Shown here one piece after another: positions 1 to 9,169 of a stretch of DNA of 64,000 nt; the first letter of the stretch is position 1; every line of letters starts with the position of its first letter. The notes beneath the pieces are model-generated. The model saw nothing but the letters and a program-made list of their open reading frames with translations, did not search any database and had not been told where the DNA came from. The stretch is from Spirosoma endophyticum (GTDB lineage: Bacteria > Bacteroidota > Bacteroidia > Cytophagales > Spirosomataceae): the NCBI RefSeq assembly GCF_900112365.1, contig NZ_FOLQ01000005.1, forward strand, positions 378,757 to 442,756. Direction: 5' to 3'. A program made the position numbers and the translations under genes.

Positions 1-1066
1 GTCGCATAAATCGCCCCCACGGCGTAATACGGTTATCAAGCAGTCCACCCGATAAAACAGGGCCCGACTGTTCTGCATTCGTATACATACTTCGGAACTT
101 GTATATTTTAAAAGGTTTACCACCTTGTCCAATACGTTCCTGAGCATAAAAGGTTGGACCAGCCGAAGTAAGCTTTGTTATTGCCGCCAGAAGGAAAAAT
201 ATGGGCATACCCAAGCCAAGGGCCGCTACGGAAAACAGAATGTCAAATGACCGCTTGAAGATGTTTACCTGAAAATCTGACAATACTTGTGAAGAAAGGT
301 TCAGCACTGGCAAAAAATCATGATATTCCACTGATGCCCCACGCGCCAGAAATCCTCTGAAGTCAACCAATATCTTTACCTGATAATTACCAGCTTCTGC
401 GTGGTCAGCAATAACCTTTAGCCTGTCATTATCCATATACGTCAAACAACAGTAAATACAGTCTATACTTTCCTTTTCTACATAGCTTAACAATTCGTTA
501 TAAGTTCCCTTGATTAGTCCTACATTTTCGGGCGTGGGCTGATCAAAGTAGCCATGAAATCGGAAGCCCATTTCAGGATGTGTCTCATAGAAACTATGAA
601 TTGAAGCAGCCAATTTACCATAGCCTACAATAACATACCGCCGCGTGTTGTAACCCCGAGCTCTATATTCACGCAAAAAAACTAGTCCTGCTATGCGAAG
701 AGCCGCCCCCAAGCTTAGAAATAGAGCGTACGTTATCACTAAATGCTCCCTGGAGTAATAATAGCCTCTGATAGCTACCCAATACATGGAAATAACTGCT
801 ATATGAATAGCAGTCAATAGCAACATTTTTTTTAGGAGATGGCCAGCTTTAAATAATTGTCGGGGGAAAACATAAGGTTTAAGTATCAAAACTTCAATCA
901 GCCAGATCAGATTGAAGAGCAACCAAAGTGAGGTATAAGGCGGTGTTGAAACGCCCTCAATTGTCTGAAATTTAAGCAGATAAGCCCCTACAAAAGCTAC
1001 ATTTAGGCTCAGTGAATCAACAATTACATGAAGTGGAAAAAACAGTATAGAATAGCGATGCCTCAT
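1..1066 (-). CDS. Exopolysaccharide polyprenyl-phosphate sugar phosphotransferase (partial)
   Basis: The gene runs off the left edge, so the C-terminus is missing; 355 codons are visible. The N-terminal half has several hydrophobic segments, then a Rossmann-like segment near residue 140 (RRYVIVGYGKLAA). From about residue 265 a bacterial sugar transferase domain begins, with the basic-hydrophobic KRSFDILFS entry helix, the GPTFYAQERIG segment and YKFRSM. This is the WcaJ/EpsE-type phosphoglycosyl transferase architecture: the enzyme moves a sugar-1-phosphate from a nucleotide sugar to undecaprenyl phosphate at the inner membrane and starts the repeat unit. The ATG at 1066 is the first in frame after the hydrophobic stretch opens. 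It is the last visible gene of the minus-strand polysaccharide locus; which sugar it transfers cannot be read from the sequence. Confidence 0.9.
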   Translation of the reverse strand, partial: MRHRYSILFFPLHVIVDSLSLNVAFVGAYLLKFQTIEGVSTPPYTSLWLLFNLIWLIEVLILKPYVFPRQLFKAGHLLKKMLLLTAIHIAVISMYWVAIRGYYYSREHLVITYALFLSLGAALRIAGLVFLREYRARGYNTRRYVIVGYGKLAASIHSFYETHPEMGFRFHGYFDQPTPENVGLIKGTYNELLSYVEKESIDCIYCCLTYMDNDRLKVIADHAEAGNYQVKILVDFRGFLARGASVEYHDFLPVLNLSSQVLSDFQVNIFKRSFDILFSVAALGLGMPIFFLLAAITKLTSAGPTFYAQERIGQGGKPFKIYKFRSMYTNAEQSGPVLSGGLLDNRITPWGRFMR

Positions 1067-1315
1067 ATCTGCCCGATTTACTTGTCTATGTCTATTGTTA
1101 GACAGACCCTAAACGCTAAAGTAGCGCATTCAAGATAATTAGTTTCACTAAGAGCCTAGAAATTAGACCGAAAAGTAATGATAAATCTTCGTTTATAAAA
1201 GCCGCTTCATCGGTTCTATAAAATCTCCAAGATGTTTGGTGATAGATTATATAGTTGCCTCTGAAAGAAAAAGATACTGCTATAGTTCACTTTGGATTGC
1301 CTTACAGCAAAGCAC

Positions 1316-2857
1316 TCATTTAGCTTGATTTGCAGTCCACATTTTTCGTATGCTGATATATGTACCAACACTGTTTTGATAAAGTGTGCCAGAGTCAACA
1401 GCAATATTTCCTGTAAGCTGAAGTCCGCCTAAAACGTTTAAAGGAGCTACTACGCTAGCATAGCCAGAAAACTGTGTACGGATTGGAGAATATGGGGAGT
1501 TATATGTACCCAAGTTACGACTGTATGACAGTTTTATCTGATAAGCAATAGGCCCTGATAATGCACGGCCATGTAGAGGCAGACTACCTGCTAATCCCGT
1601 ATGGAATACATAAACCCGATTATTTGATGTAAACGTACCATACGGATATTGATCCCTCGGCCCTAATGCAGGTGGAATAAACGGTGTACCAATTGTGTGT
1701 TGCCGATAAGCCCAACCATCCCGAAATTGCTGGTGATTAAAATAGTCATCCTTACCACGACGTTGAGGATCGTCAATTATAAATTCAGGACCGCCCTGAT
1801 TTGTCGTGTTTAGAAATTCAAACAAAATGTCCCGAACAATCGCATTGGGGTCATTCCGACGTATTCGAACGCCATTCAGGCCATCAACAACATTAGTAAG
1901 TAAAAACAACGATCCATCATCATACACACTCTGCCGATATATGTAAAGCATATGCCTTACCAAGTCAATCTCAATAGCCACATCTACCGAACCGAGGTGA
2001 TTACCAACTCGATTGGTCAAGTCAAAATAGTTATATTGTGAGGTATCAGTCTGTTTAGGATAAAGGGCAGACACTACATACCAGTAATTCTGCAAGCCTG
2101 ATGGCAACTTACCATCAGCTTGAATAGTTGATGGCACATTGGCAGGGTCCGCTACCCTCCCCCCCCATACTACTTGATGATTTAGCCCACCGTAAGCTCT
2201 AACAACGTCTCGTGGCCGCCCTAATCGTAGATACAGCGACTTCTGATGCAGCATGGTATTATCAATGTAGCCATTTGCATCCAAATAGCCGTGCGCGAAG
2301 GTACCCTGAACGGCGAGCCAGCCTTTCGTGAACCCAATTGGCATGAAAGTTGGGATCGAAAGTTGAATTTTAGGGACAGGCATTGCATTACCTGACCAAG
2401 CATATGAGCCTGTAGATAATACAGAGTCAGCCAGGCCAAATTTCTCGCGTCTACGGCCAATGTAAAGCTCCCACATGCCCCGTCGAACTTTCACATAGGC
2501 TTCAGGAAGTAGTACGTTGTGTTCATAAGATAGCCCGTTCTGAGTGCCATTGACAACTGCATTAAACCCGTAACCGACATCAAATTTAGAGTCTCGCCAC
2601 CGGCCATTATTGTACCGATTGGTGTCATAAGCGCTATATAAACCTGCTCGAAACGTCGCCACAGGTGATCTATTCGGAACGATACCATACTGATTAGCTC
2701 TCAGCCAGAACGGTGTTTCAGTTGATGAAGACAGATAAGTACCAACTTCGGCGAAGTATTGAGTAGGTTTACGAATAGGCTGAGCTTGTAAATAAGAAGA
2801 AGCAACTATAAAAATAATAAATACATATAAGAAACCTGACTTTGAGCAAGTATGCAT
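1316..2857 (-). CDS. Wzi-like capsule assembly outer-membrane protein
   Basis: 513 residues with a signal peptide (hydrophobic residues 9-23, cleavage probably after LQAQ). The mature part starts with YFAEVGTYLSSSTETPFWLRANQYG, a typical opening of the Bacteroidota capsule assembly Wzi family. Alternating aromatic and polar segments throughout suggest an outer-membrane beta barrel, and the C-terminal part has strand-like repeats. Wzi proteins anchor or organise capsule polysaccharide at the cell surface. The gene lies downstream of the type IX-sorted protein, separated by a hairpin, and upstream of the phosphoglycosyl transferase, so a role with this locus's polymer is a fair inference. The 249 bases between it and the next gene show no clear feature. 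Confidence 0.85.
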   Translation of the reverse strand: MHTCSKSGFLYVFIIFIVASSYLQAQPIRKPTQYFAEVGTYLSSSTETPFWLRANQYGIVPNRSPVATFRAGLYSAYDTNRYNNGRWRDSKFDVGYGFNAVVNGTQNGLSYEHNVLLPEAYVKVRRGMWELYIGRRREKFGLADSVLSTGSYAWSGNAMPVPKIQLSIPTFMPIGFTKGWLAVQGTFAHGYLDANGYIDNTMLHQKSLYLRLGRPRDVVRAYGGLNHQVVWGGRVADPANVPSTIQADGKLPSGLQNYWYVVSALYPKQTDTSQYNYFDLTNRVGNHLGSVDVAIEIDLVRHMLYIYRQSVYDDGSLFLLTNVVDGLNGVRIRRNDPNAIVRDILFEFLNTTNQGGPEFIIDDPQRRGKDDYFNHQQFRDGWAYRQHTIGTPFIPPALGPRDQYPYGTFTSNNRVYVFHTGLAGSLPLHGRALSGPIAYQIKLSYSRNLGTYNSPYSPIRTQFSGYASVVAPLNVLGGLQLTGNIAVDSGTLYQNSVGTYISIRKMWTANQAK

Positions 2858-2965
2858 TGAATGTCGGGTAGAGTGAGAAGAACTATTTCACAATAATAAT
2901 ACCTTCATTTAATCTTTATCACTAAGTCACTTATCTTTTTAAAATATACTTACATAAAAGATAGC

Positions 2966-3004
2966 TAAAAGAAATGACCCATGCTATTTAGCATTGGTCA
3001 TTTC
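2966..3004 (-). terminator. Hairpin terminator after the type IX-sorted gene
   Basis: A near-perfect inverted repeat at 2971-3004 (GAAATGACC ... GGTCATTTC, with inner ATGCTA/TAGCAT pairing) is followed on the minus strand by a T-rich stretch. It lies 20 bases past the stop codon at 3025 and before the Wzi-like gene, so that gene may have its own promoter or depend on read-through. Confidence 0.65.
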
Positions 3005-3024
3005 GAGGTATATATTAATTACAT

Positions 3025-3564
3025 TTATTTCTTTACAATTCGACTGGCAGCTTTCTGCTGGTTAGCTTCTAGAATAGGAATATACACGCCCGAAGATATA
3101 AACTGTGGTTTCCATTCTACCTTGTGGTGCCCTGCAGACTGGTTTTCGTCCTGCAGCAACTGACCTACAATTTTACCCTGCGTATCCGTAATCCATAGAT
3201 TTACTTTGCCGTCAGCCGGTAAATAGTAATCTATCGTAGTAGAATGTTCAAAGGGGTTTGGGAAGGCCGCAAGCTGTAGGCGAGTATCACCTTCTTTACC
3301 GATATAAACTGGCTTAATATTAGCACTGAACGTACTACCTGTACGAGCTTCAAATCCTGGCAACAACGTAATTGAGCCTCCCGCTCTATATTCTACTATT
3401 GTCGAAGCACTTACTATATTAGCAGCGTCTATAGTTGTTACAGCCTGTTCAAGATAGTGACCTGCTTTTTCGTAGCTTATCTGAACACGTAACGATTGTT
3501 GGGGCGTCTGTCCTACGCTAATCAGCGTTATACAGCACCCTAGTATTACTAGTAGGAGTCGCAT
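3025..3564 (-). CDS. Secreted protein with type IX secretion C-terminal sorting domain
   Basis: About 179 residues from the chosen ATG at 3564, which follows the upstream stop codon by one base; an in-frame ATG at 3585 inside the upstream gene is less likely. A signal peptide (MRLLLVILGCCITLISVGQ) is followed by a short segment with the motif ITLLPGFEARTGSTFSA, common in Bacteroidota surface proteins. The last 80 residues form a type A sorting domain: AAFPNPFEHSTTIDYYLP, then a VNLWITDTQGK strand, SSGVYIPILE and a basic C-terminus (RIVKK). Such domains direct transport by the type IX system and attachment at the surface. There is almost no passenger domain between signal and sorting domain, so it may be a small surface component or scaffold. 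It is translationally close to the repeat protein upstream. Confidence 0.8.
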   Translation of the reverse strand: MRLLLVILGCCITLISVGQTPQQSLRVQISYEKAGHYLEQAVTTIDAANIVSASTIVEYRAGGSITLLPGFEARTGSTFSANIKPVYIGKEGDTRLQLAAFPNPFEHSTTIDYYLPADGKVNLWITDTQGKIVGQLLQDENQSAGHHKVEWKPQFISSGVYIPILEANQQKAASRIVKK

Positions 3565-3565
3565 C

Positions 3566-5251
3566 TTATTTACGAGATTTAGCATTCAGTTTGTTGATGC
3601 GTTGCTCCAATTTATTGCTTTTTTGCGTCAGTGCATCGTTCTGCTTTTTTAGAGCAATGACGTATAAAGTCAACTCTTCCACTTTTTCGAGTAGTTTCGC
3701 CTGCATTTTCCCAACATCTACTCCTTCTTTAACAACTTCTTCGGCTGATAACACACCAGGCAGGTGTTTTTCACGATTGATGTAGTTTTCTACTTCACTT
3801 AAGCTCCGGAGTTGGTAGCTTGGATCAAACACCTTATCACTCCAATCATTAGTACTCTTCACCGCCACTTTCACTTTTTCGGTCAGAATCCCATCCGCGA
3901 CGTAGAGACGGTAACCTGCCGGGGTCTTACTAACGCCTGGACCAATTACTACTCCACCAGCATTTATATTCTGTAAGTTTTCTCCATTTGTTTGCCACAA
4001 ACTTTCCGTCTCAGCACCCACACGACCTGAACCGTTAATACTGCCTAGAACAACATCACCCTGACTGTTAACTGTTAAAAACTTAGTCTGATTAAGGGCT
4101 GTTGCTGTAGTTCCTAAATTAGTTAATCGTAGCCCTGAAACACCAGATGCGCCTGAGACGACTTCCAACTTGGTAGCTGGAGCTGTTGTACCAATACCGA
4201 CATTAAGATTGTTACCAAGAATTAATGCATTTGATATAGTAACCTCCGCATTATAACCGATTGCCACTGAATTATTGATATCGCTGGCAGATTTTGGGGC
4301 AGAAGCACCAACACCAATAAATGTGTTATTTGAGCCAGTAGTTATATTATAACCAGCGTATCGTCCAATATTGGTATTATTGTTGCCAATAGTGTTGTTG
4401 TTCCCTGCGCCATCACCAATAGCAGTATTCCCTAATCCAGTCGTTGTCGAAACTCCAGCAACATTACCCATATACAAATTATAGCTGCCTGTTGTATTAC
4501 TATTTCCCGCACTCTGTCCTAAAAATAGATTACCTATACCGGTAGTATTATTAGTTCCTGCAGCAAAGCCCAAAAATACATTATAACTACCAGACTGATT
4601 ATTCTTACCTGCACTATGACCTATAAACGTATTGGATTGGCCAGTATTAATAATACCCGTGTAGGCTCCGAGGAACGTGTTTTGTGGAGCTGTACCATTT
4701 GATGAGCCGGACAGTGCCCCTATAAAAGTATTTTCATACCCACTGGTATTTCCTCCCCCAGCATCTGCACCAGCGAATGTATTATTATTACCCTGCTGGT
4801 TTGTATACCCAGCTCCCGAGCCAAAAAAAGCATTGTGATGACCACTAGTATTAAAATAGCCAGATCGGTCGCCAGTAAACACATTATTGTATCCACTGGA
4901 ATTTGTGAAACCACTTGATGCCCCTAGAAATGTATTATTGCTTCCACCCGAGTTACTATATCCTGAACTAAAGCCTAAAAAAGAATTTTGCTGCCCAGAT
5001 GAGTTCTGATTTCCAGAGGATGCCCCCAAGAAAACATTTTGCGTACCTGACATATTCAACGTACCCGTACCTCGGCCAATAAATAGATTGCTAGCCCCAC
5101 TCATATTCATATTACCCGCTCCTACACCAATAACTGTATTATCGGAACCAGGCGTAGATGAAGGCGTCGTGGCAACGTAGTTTGTCTGGGCCCAACCAGT
5201 TGTATATGTTAGAACCCACAATATCAAAAGAACGTATATATTATTTTTCAT
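3566..5251 (-). CDS. Secreted protein of tandem 17-residue GxxNxFxG repeats with tail-fibre-like C-terminus
   Basis: About 561 residues from ATG 5251; a second ATG at 5263 adds four residues. After a signal peptide (MKNNIYVLLILWVL..GWAQ), roughly 17 tandem repeats of 16-17 residues fill residues 30-320, each fitting G-x-x-N-x-F-x-G-x-x-(A/S)-G-x-x-N-x-(S/T). Such Asn/Gly ladders are typical of YadA-head-like or beta-helical trimeric fibres. The C-terminal third has NVGIGTTAPATKLEV, a tail-fibre-type motif, then SLSEVENYINREKHLPGV and a coiled coil (KLLEKVEELTLYVIALKKQ onwards) resembling the endosialidase-chaperone region of Bacteroidota fibre proteins. A role as surface fibre or adhesin is inferred. 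The nucleotide sequence is repetitive but the reading frame is intact. Confidence 0.75.
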   Translation of the reverse strand: MKNNIYVLLILWVLTYTTGWAQTNYVATTPSSTPGSDNTVIGVGAGNMNMSGASNLFIGRGTGTLNMSGTQNVFLGASSGNQNSSGQQNSFLGFSSGYSNSGGSNNTFLGASSGFTNSSGYNNVFTGDRSGYFNTSGHHNAFFGSGAGYTNQQGNNNTFAGADAGGGNTSGYENTFIGALSGSSNGTAPQNTFLGAYTGIINTGQSNTFIGHSAGKNNQSGSYNVFLGFAAGTNNTTGIGNLFLGQSAGNSNTTGSYNLYMGNVAGVSTTTGLGNTAIGDGAGNNNTIGNNNTNIGRYAGYNITTGSNNTFIGVGASAPKSASDINNSVAIGYNAEVTISNALILGNNLNVGIGTTAPATKLEVVSGASGVSGLRLTNLGTTATALNQTKFLTVNSQGDVVLGSINGSGRVGAETESLWQTNGENLQNINAGGVVIGPGVSKTPAGYRLYVADGILTEKVKVAVKSTNDWSDKVFDPSYQLRSLSEVENYINREKHLPGVLSAEEVVKEGVDVGKMQAKLLEKVEELTLYVIALKKQNDALTQKSNKLEQRINKLNAKSRK

Positions 5252-5263
5252 ATGATAAAACAT

Positions 5264-5669
5264 TTGCTCAAAAAAAAGTAACCGTTGAAATACAATAATG
5301 AGTAAATATATTATCTATATTTAGTAATTACCATATTAATAAATTAGAATTTTATTGAAAGCCCTCTAAAGTTCAATCTTCATTGGTGGTAGCCTAAGTA
5401 AGCCATGACTTCGAACACCTCCCTGATCTCCTTAACCAATAAATACGTTTTTGCCAGTTTAGAGAACTCACTCACATTGGACTCCTACTAGGAATGGCGC
5501 TCGATAGCTATTGTCTTACTGAAGTCTAAGCTATATAAAGTAGTCGAAAAGTGCAAAATACCCAGTAGGTTTATATTTCTTGCACTCGCCACTACTTCAC
5601 TTAAGATAAACACCAAAGACAATTTATCAATCTATTCATATGAGTTGACAGGACACAGGGGATAATCGC
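5264..5669. other. Gene-free gap containing a possible transposase remnant
   Basis: About 400 AT-rich bases between the repeat-protein gene and the first glycosyltransferase. The only coding-like signal is a short minus-strand frame at 5380-5487, described separately. No clear promoter or terminator is visible. Confidence 0.6.
5380..5487 (-). pseudogene. Possible transposase C-terminal remnant
   Basis: An open minus-strand frame of about 35 codons, bounded by stops, reads NVSEFSKLAKTYLLVKEIRE followed by VFEVMAYLGYHQ. The alternating helical pattern KLAKxYxLxKEIRExF resembles the C-terminal helix of ISL3-type DDE transposases. It has no start codon or catalytic part, and no terminal repeats are visible. 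The assignment rests only on this short similarity from memory, so it is weak. Confidence 0.3.
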
Positions 5670-6911
5670 TCAGCGTGGATTATTGCATATAAGTTCAGAA
5701 AGCATATTTTCAAAGCGGGACAAGATATCCTTTTTACTCAAGTTTTTCTCGGCATATTTACGAGCATTAAAGCGATAATAGTCCAATTTTGAGGAATTTA
5801 AAGCTTTAAGAATTGTGTTAGCGAGTTCCTCACTCTCCTCTGGTTCAACAACCCAACCTAACTGATTATCAACAATAACACTACTGAGTGATGAAATTCT
5901 TTTAGCAGAAACAATAGCTACCCCTCCTACAGCTAGTATATTTACTAACTTAGAGGGCATAACTAAATCAGATGTAGCTCGTTTTTGAATTACCAGATGT
6001 ATATCTGCCATAGACAACATCCGAGGTAGATCTGCGTAAAGAACAGGCGGCAAGAAACGTATATTTTTCAATCCCTTATCTTCCGCTTGCTGTACTAATT
6101 TTTTTCTAGCAACTCCTTCACCCACAATTACAAGTATTATATTAGCATATTGAATCAGATAGTTAGCAACCTCAATCAGAATCTCCAAGCCCTGTTTCTC
6201 ACCTATATTACCTGAGTAAAGCACAATTTTATCGGTTGTACTGAATCCTAGTTCCGATCGAAGTGATTCTTGAATAGACAAGGGAGCAAATGTATCTATA
6301 TCCACCCAATTTTCATTCATACGATATCGCTTTATTGGCGTTCCTTTAGAGAGAATATTACGTTTCATACCTTCGCTTATGCTCGATACAAAGTCAGAGT
6401 TACGTAATAAGTATTGTTCTATTCCAGCTAAGAAGTTTAGTAAGCGTTTGTTTTTAATTAGCCCTAGATTTCTGGCTGTATCAACTTGTAAGTCCTGAAT
6501 ATGGAATACGAATGGGGACCGCTTAAGTCGGCTAAATATGTACGGCATTAAACCGGCTTGAAGCGGTGGACAGACACCAATCAAAACATCATAGCGCTTA
6601 AATAGTAATCTTGACAAATGAATTAAAGAACTTAAAGCAAATGATAACTCATGCAGGATTCGGTTTTTACTAGTAACCCGTTTAGGTATGTATAATGGAG
6701 TGCGATACACTGTCAAGTTCCCTACTTTCTCTGTAAACCAACCTTTACCTTGGTATTCAGCCCTAGTTTTCCACTCCGGATAATATGGATAAGCCGTAAT
6801 CACATCTACATAGTGCCCATGGTCAGCAAGCCACTGAGCTAATTCCCCATTAAAACGCCCAGATCCGGCAACCTCTGGAGAATAGCTAATACTATACAGT
6901 AAAATATGCAT
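5670..6911 (-). CDS. Glycosyltransferase family 4 (WcaI/WbuB-like)
   Basis: 413 residues with the two-Rossmann GT-B layout. The N-terminal half has MHILLYSISYSPEVAGSGRF and LAQWLADHGHYVDVITAYPYYPEW, which match the opening of WcaI/WbuB-type glycosyltransferases. The C-terminal half has VLYSGNIGEKQGLEILIEVA, a nucleotide-sugar binding loop, and RFLPPVLYADLPRMLSMADI. The C-terminal Glu motif is replaced by MPSKLVNILAVGG, which is normal for this subfamily. It adds a sugar, often N-acetylfucosamine or fucose in relatives, to the lipid-linked repeat unit at the cytoplasmic face. The start lies 15 bases past the upstream glycosyltransferase, so the two are probably co-transcribed. Confidence 0.85.
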   Translation of the reverse strand: MHILLYSISYSPEVAGSGRFNGELAQWLADHGHYVDVITAYPYYPEWKTRAEYQGKGWFTEKVGNLTVYRTPLYIPKRVTSKNRILHELSFALSSLIHLSRLLFKRYDVLIGVCPPLQAGLMPYIFSRLKRSPFVFHIQDLQVDTARNLGLIKNKRLLNFLAGIEQYLLRNSDFVSSISEGMKRNILSKGTPIKRYRMNENWVDIDTFAPLSIQESLRSELGFSTTDKIVLYSGNIGEKQGLEILIEVANYLIQYANIILVIVGEGVARKKLVQQAEDKGLKNIRFLPPVLYADLPRMLSMADIHLVIQKRATSDLVMPSKLVNILAVGGVAIVSAKRISSLSSVIVDNQLGWVVEPEESEELANTILKALNSSKLDYYRFNARKYAEKNLSKKDILSRFENMLSELICNNPR

Positions 6912-6925
6912 GAAGTAAAGTCAAG

Positions 6926-7666
6926 TCAAGCTATATTAAGAATCTGTTTTAGCAAACCCAAAGCTAGCAACATGCGCCCAATTAGTTTTCTGCCTAATGA
7001 TTGAGGACTTTTAAGAGTCATTTCTGTAGGACTAGCGTTATTGTTATGACGACGAAAACCAGACAATTTTTCAGGTATAAACATCACCCGAAAAAGGGAA
7101 TTAGCCAATAACCCTAGCCAAACGTCTTGATAAATTAGATACTTGGTTGCCCGATGTGTTTCTTTAGGGAAAGGTAAGGCCCGTTTAAGTACAGAACGGC
7201 GAAAAGCCATGCAATTTCCTAAATAAGTATTTTTCAGAAAATTTTTTAAAATGCCAGGACCAGAGTGAAAGGTTTCGAAAAACGATTTTCCAAACGCTTT
7301 GCCAGCTTCGTCAATAAAATCACAATCACTCACAACCAAATCATAATCTTGCAGATATACTAACATTGTTTCTATCTTACTCGGAAACCAAATATCATCT
7401 TGATCCGACAAAAAAATTATGTCACCTGTGGCATAACGCAACGCATTTTCAAAATTACAGACTGGGGAACGTTGATCAGGATTAGTTAATATTAAAATAC
7501 GTGAATCTGCTACTTGTCGAATTTGAGTTAATGTATCATCAGTAGAGGAATCATCTGAAATAATTAACTCATCAGCAGGTAGCGACTGAGCTAATATTGA
7601 AACTAATTGCTCTCGAATAAATCGACCTCCATTATAGGTGGCTATGCAAACACTAATACGAGTCAT
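6926..7666 (-). CDS. Glycosyltransferase family 2 (rhamnosyltransferase-like)
   Basis: 246 residues, a compact GT-A enzyme. The opening RISVCIATYNGGRFIREQL is the family 2 nucleotide-binding strand, SDDSSTDDT follows at about residues 37-45, and the metal-binding FLSDQDDIW lies at 85-93, a form frequent in rhamnosyl- and similar transferases. A hydrophobic C-terminus may associate with the membrane. Donor and acceptor cannot be deduced. It is preceded by a 215-base AT-rich gap with a hairpin. Confidence 0.85.
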   Translation of the reverse strand: MTRISVCIATYNGGRFIREQLVSILAQSLPADELIISDDSSTDDTLTQIRQVADSRILILTNPDQRSPVCNFENALRYATGDIIFLSDQDDIWFPSKIETMLVYLQDYDLVVSDCDFIDEAGKAFGKSFFETFHSGPGILKNFLKNTYLGNCMAFRRSVLKRALPFPKETHRATKYLIYQDVWLGLLANSLFRVMFIPEKLSGFRRHNNNASPTEMTLKSPQSLGRKLIGRMLLALGLLKQILNIA

Positions 7667-7774
7667 TCCAATACCTACTGGTTAATTAACTTTAAAAATT
7701 AGTCATTTAAAACTTAATAAGACAATAAAGAAGCTGGATATTCTAACAATTTTCGTAGAAAAAAGAATGTTTTC

Positions 7775-7804
7775 AAAATCACCTAAAGATTTGAAGTGAT
7801 TTTT
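7775..7804 (-). terminator. Possible hairpin terminator
   Basis: AAAATCAC and GTGATTTT form an 8-base stem with a 14-base loop, 80 bases past the stop codon of the glycosyltransferase at 7882-9024. The T-rich arm offers a weak intrinsic terminator. Pairing is AT-rich, so this may be chance. Confidence 0.35.
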
Positions 7805-7881
7805 TGAAGTAAATCACACAAATACTTTACCACGCATAATCATTAGAATAACAAGAATTACAAACATGTAAAATAACTCTT

Positions 7882-9024
7882 CTAGTTTTTAACGGATATA
7901 TTTAAATGTTGCTGGTACTTCTCGAAGACAAATGTTCGAATCTTGCTTATGAATTTTTCTTCATCAAACGTTTCCGCATGTTTACGAATAAAACTGGGAT
8001 TGAAGTACTGTTCGAATACTTCATACTGTTTTATCGCATTGATTAAATCATCAACTGTTTGATGTGAAAAAAAAACTCCTGTTGAATAGGATGGATCATT
8101 TCTAACAGGAATCTGAGTTGCTAAAACCCCCCCTGCACCATAAGCTATGACAGGACGGCCCGCAGCATTAGCTTCTAAAGGTGTGATCCCATAGTCCTCA
8201 TGTTGTGGAAAAATAAATGCCCTACAACCAGCATATACATCCGCTAATTCTTGAGCCGACAAGCCACTCATAAAGATTATATTCTGATTCGCACGACTCT
8301 TAATTTCATTTGCTTGTACACCTTTACCAACAATTACCAGGGGATAACCCAATTGATTAAATGCCTCTACTACCAAATCTACTTTTTTATAATATTCTAA
8401 TCGAGAAACAACTAGAAAGTAACCTTTGGGCTTCTCAGAAACGTAAAATTTTTTCGTATTAACAGGCGGATAGATAACTTCAATAGGTTTATTAATTTGA
8501 TAAAAAGTGTTAATGCGTTGCGCAGTTTCTTCCGTATTAGCTATATAATAGTCTGGACGCTGTGCTGCTTTAAAATCAATAGACCGCATTATTTTAACCG
8601 CGCTATCAAAAATCAATCGTTTAAAACCTGTAGACCGAACGTATTGAGCGTAGGAGGTGGGATCCCAAGCCAACCGAAATGGTGTATGACAATAATTAAT
8701 AACTAGTGCTGAAGGATTCAATTTAATATATTTACCACAATGAGTCGATGATATAAGAACAACGTCAAACTTGGTTAAATCATGAGCTTGCATTGCCCAA
8801 ATACCCATTGGAAAAAACAAATTCTTCATTGTATCATCTGTCTTGGCAATATATTGTAGCCAAGTCGTTCGAATGTCACAATCTCGAAATTCCGAAAATG
8901 TCAATTTAGGCTGATAACACTGCGTATAAATGGGCGCCGTTGGAAAAGCTTTATGGAAACATAAAGCTACTTGCTCAGCTCCTGCCCGACACATTAATCC
9001 ATCTTGTACTAAAGCAATTTCCAT
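7882..9024 (-). CDS. Glycosyltransferase family 4
   Basis: 380 residues. MEIALVQDGLMCRAGAEQVA opens the N-terminal Rossmann domain; the C-terminal domain has YFLVVSRLEYYKKVDLVVEA (donor-binding start) and AGCRAFIFPQHEDYGITPLE, the EX7E-type catalytic loop with the first Glu in HEDYG and the second in PLEANAAG. This is a retaining GT-B enzyme. It resembles the mannosyltransferase-like proteins often found in Bacteroidota polysaccharide loci. It fits between neighbouring transferases as one step of repeat-unit assembly; sugar specificity is unknown. Confidence 0.85.
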   Translation of the reverse strand: MEIALVQDGLMCRAGAEQVALCFHKAFPTAPIYTQCYQPKLTFSEFRDCDIRTTWLQYIAKTDDTMKNLFFPMGIWAMQAHDLTKFDVVLISSTHCGKYIKLNPSALVINYCHTPFRLAWDPTSYAQYVRSTGFKRLIFDSAVKIMRSIDFKAAQRPDYYIANTEETAQRINTFYQINKPIEVIYPPVNTKKFYVSEKPKGYFLVVSRLEYYKKVDLVVEAFNQLGYPLVIVGKGVQANEIKSRANQNIIFMSGLSAQELADVYAGCRAFIFPQHEDYGITPLEANAAGRPVIAYGAGGVLATQIPVRNDPSYSTGVFFSHQTVDDLINAIKQYEVFEQYFNPSFIRKHAETFDEEKFISKIRTFVFEKYQQHLNISVKN

Positions 9025-9169
9025 AATAAAAACATAATTTTGCGCTCAAGTAATTCAATCAGAATCAATGACGCAATTAAGCAACTTGATCTTACGGAGC
9101 CAATACTTTGAAAATAATTAGTATATAATATAGACACTATTAAATGCTTATCTAAGCAATTATAGAATG

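Noticed and set aside
3566..5251. Regularly spaced repeats resembling a CRISPR array
   Set aside because: The period is about 50 bases, in frame with 17-residue protein repeats, and the repeat units vary at third positions; there are no cas genes.
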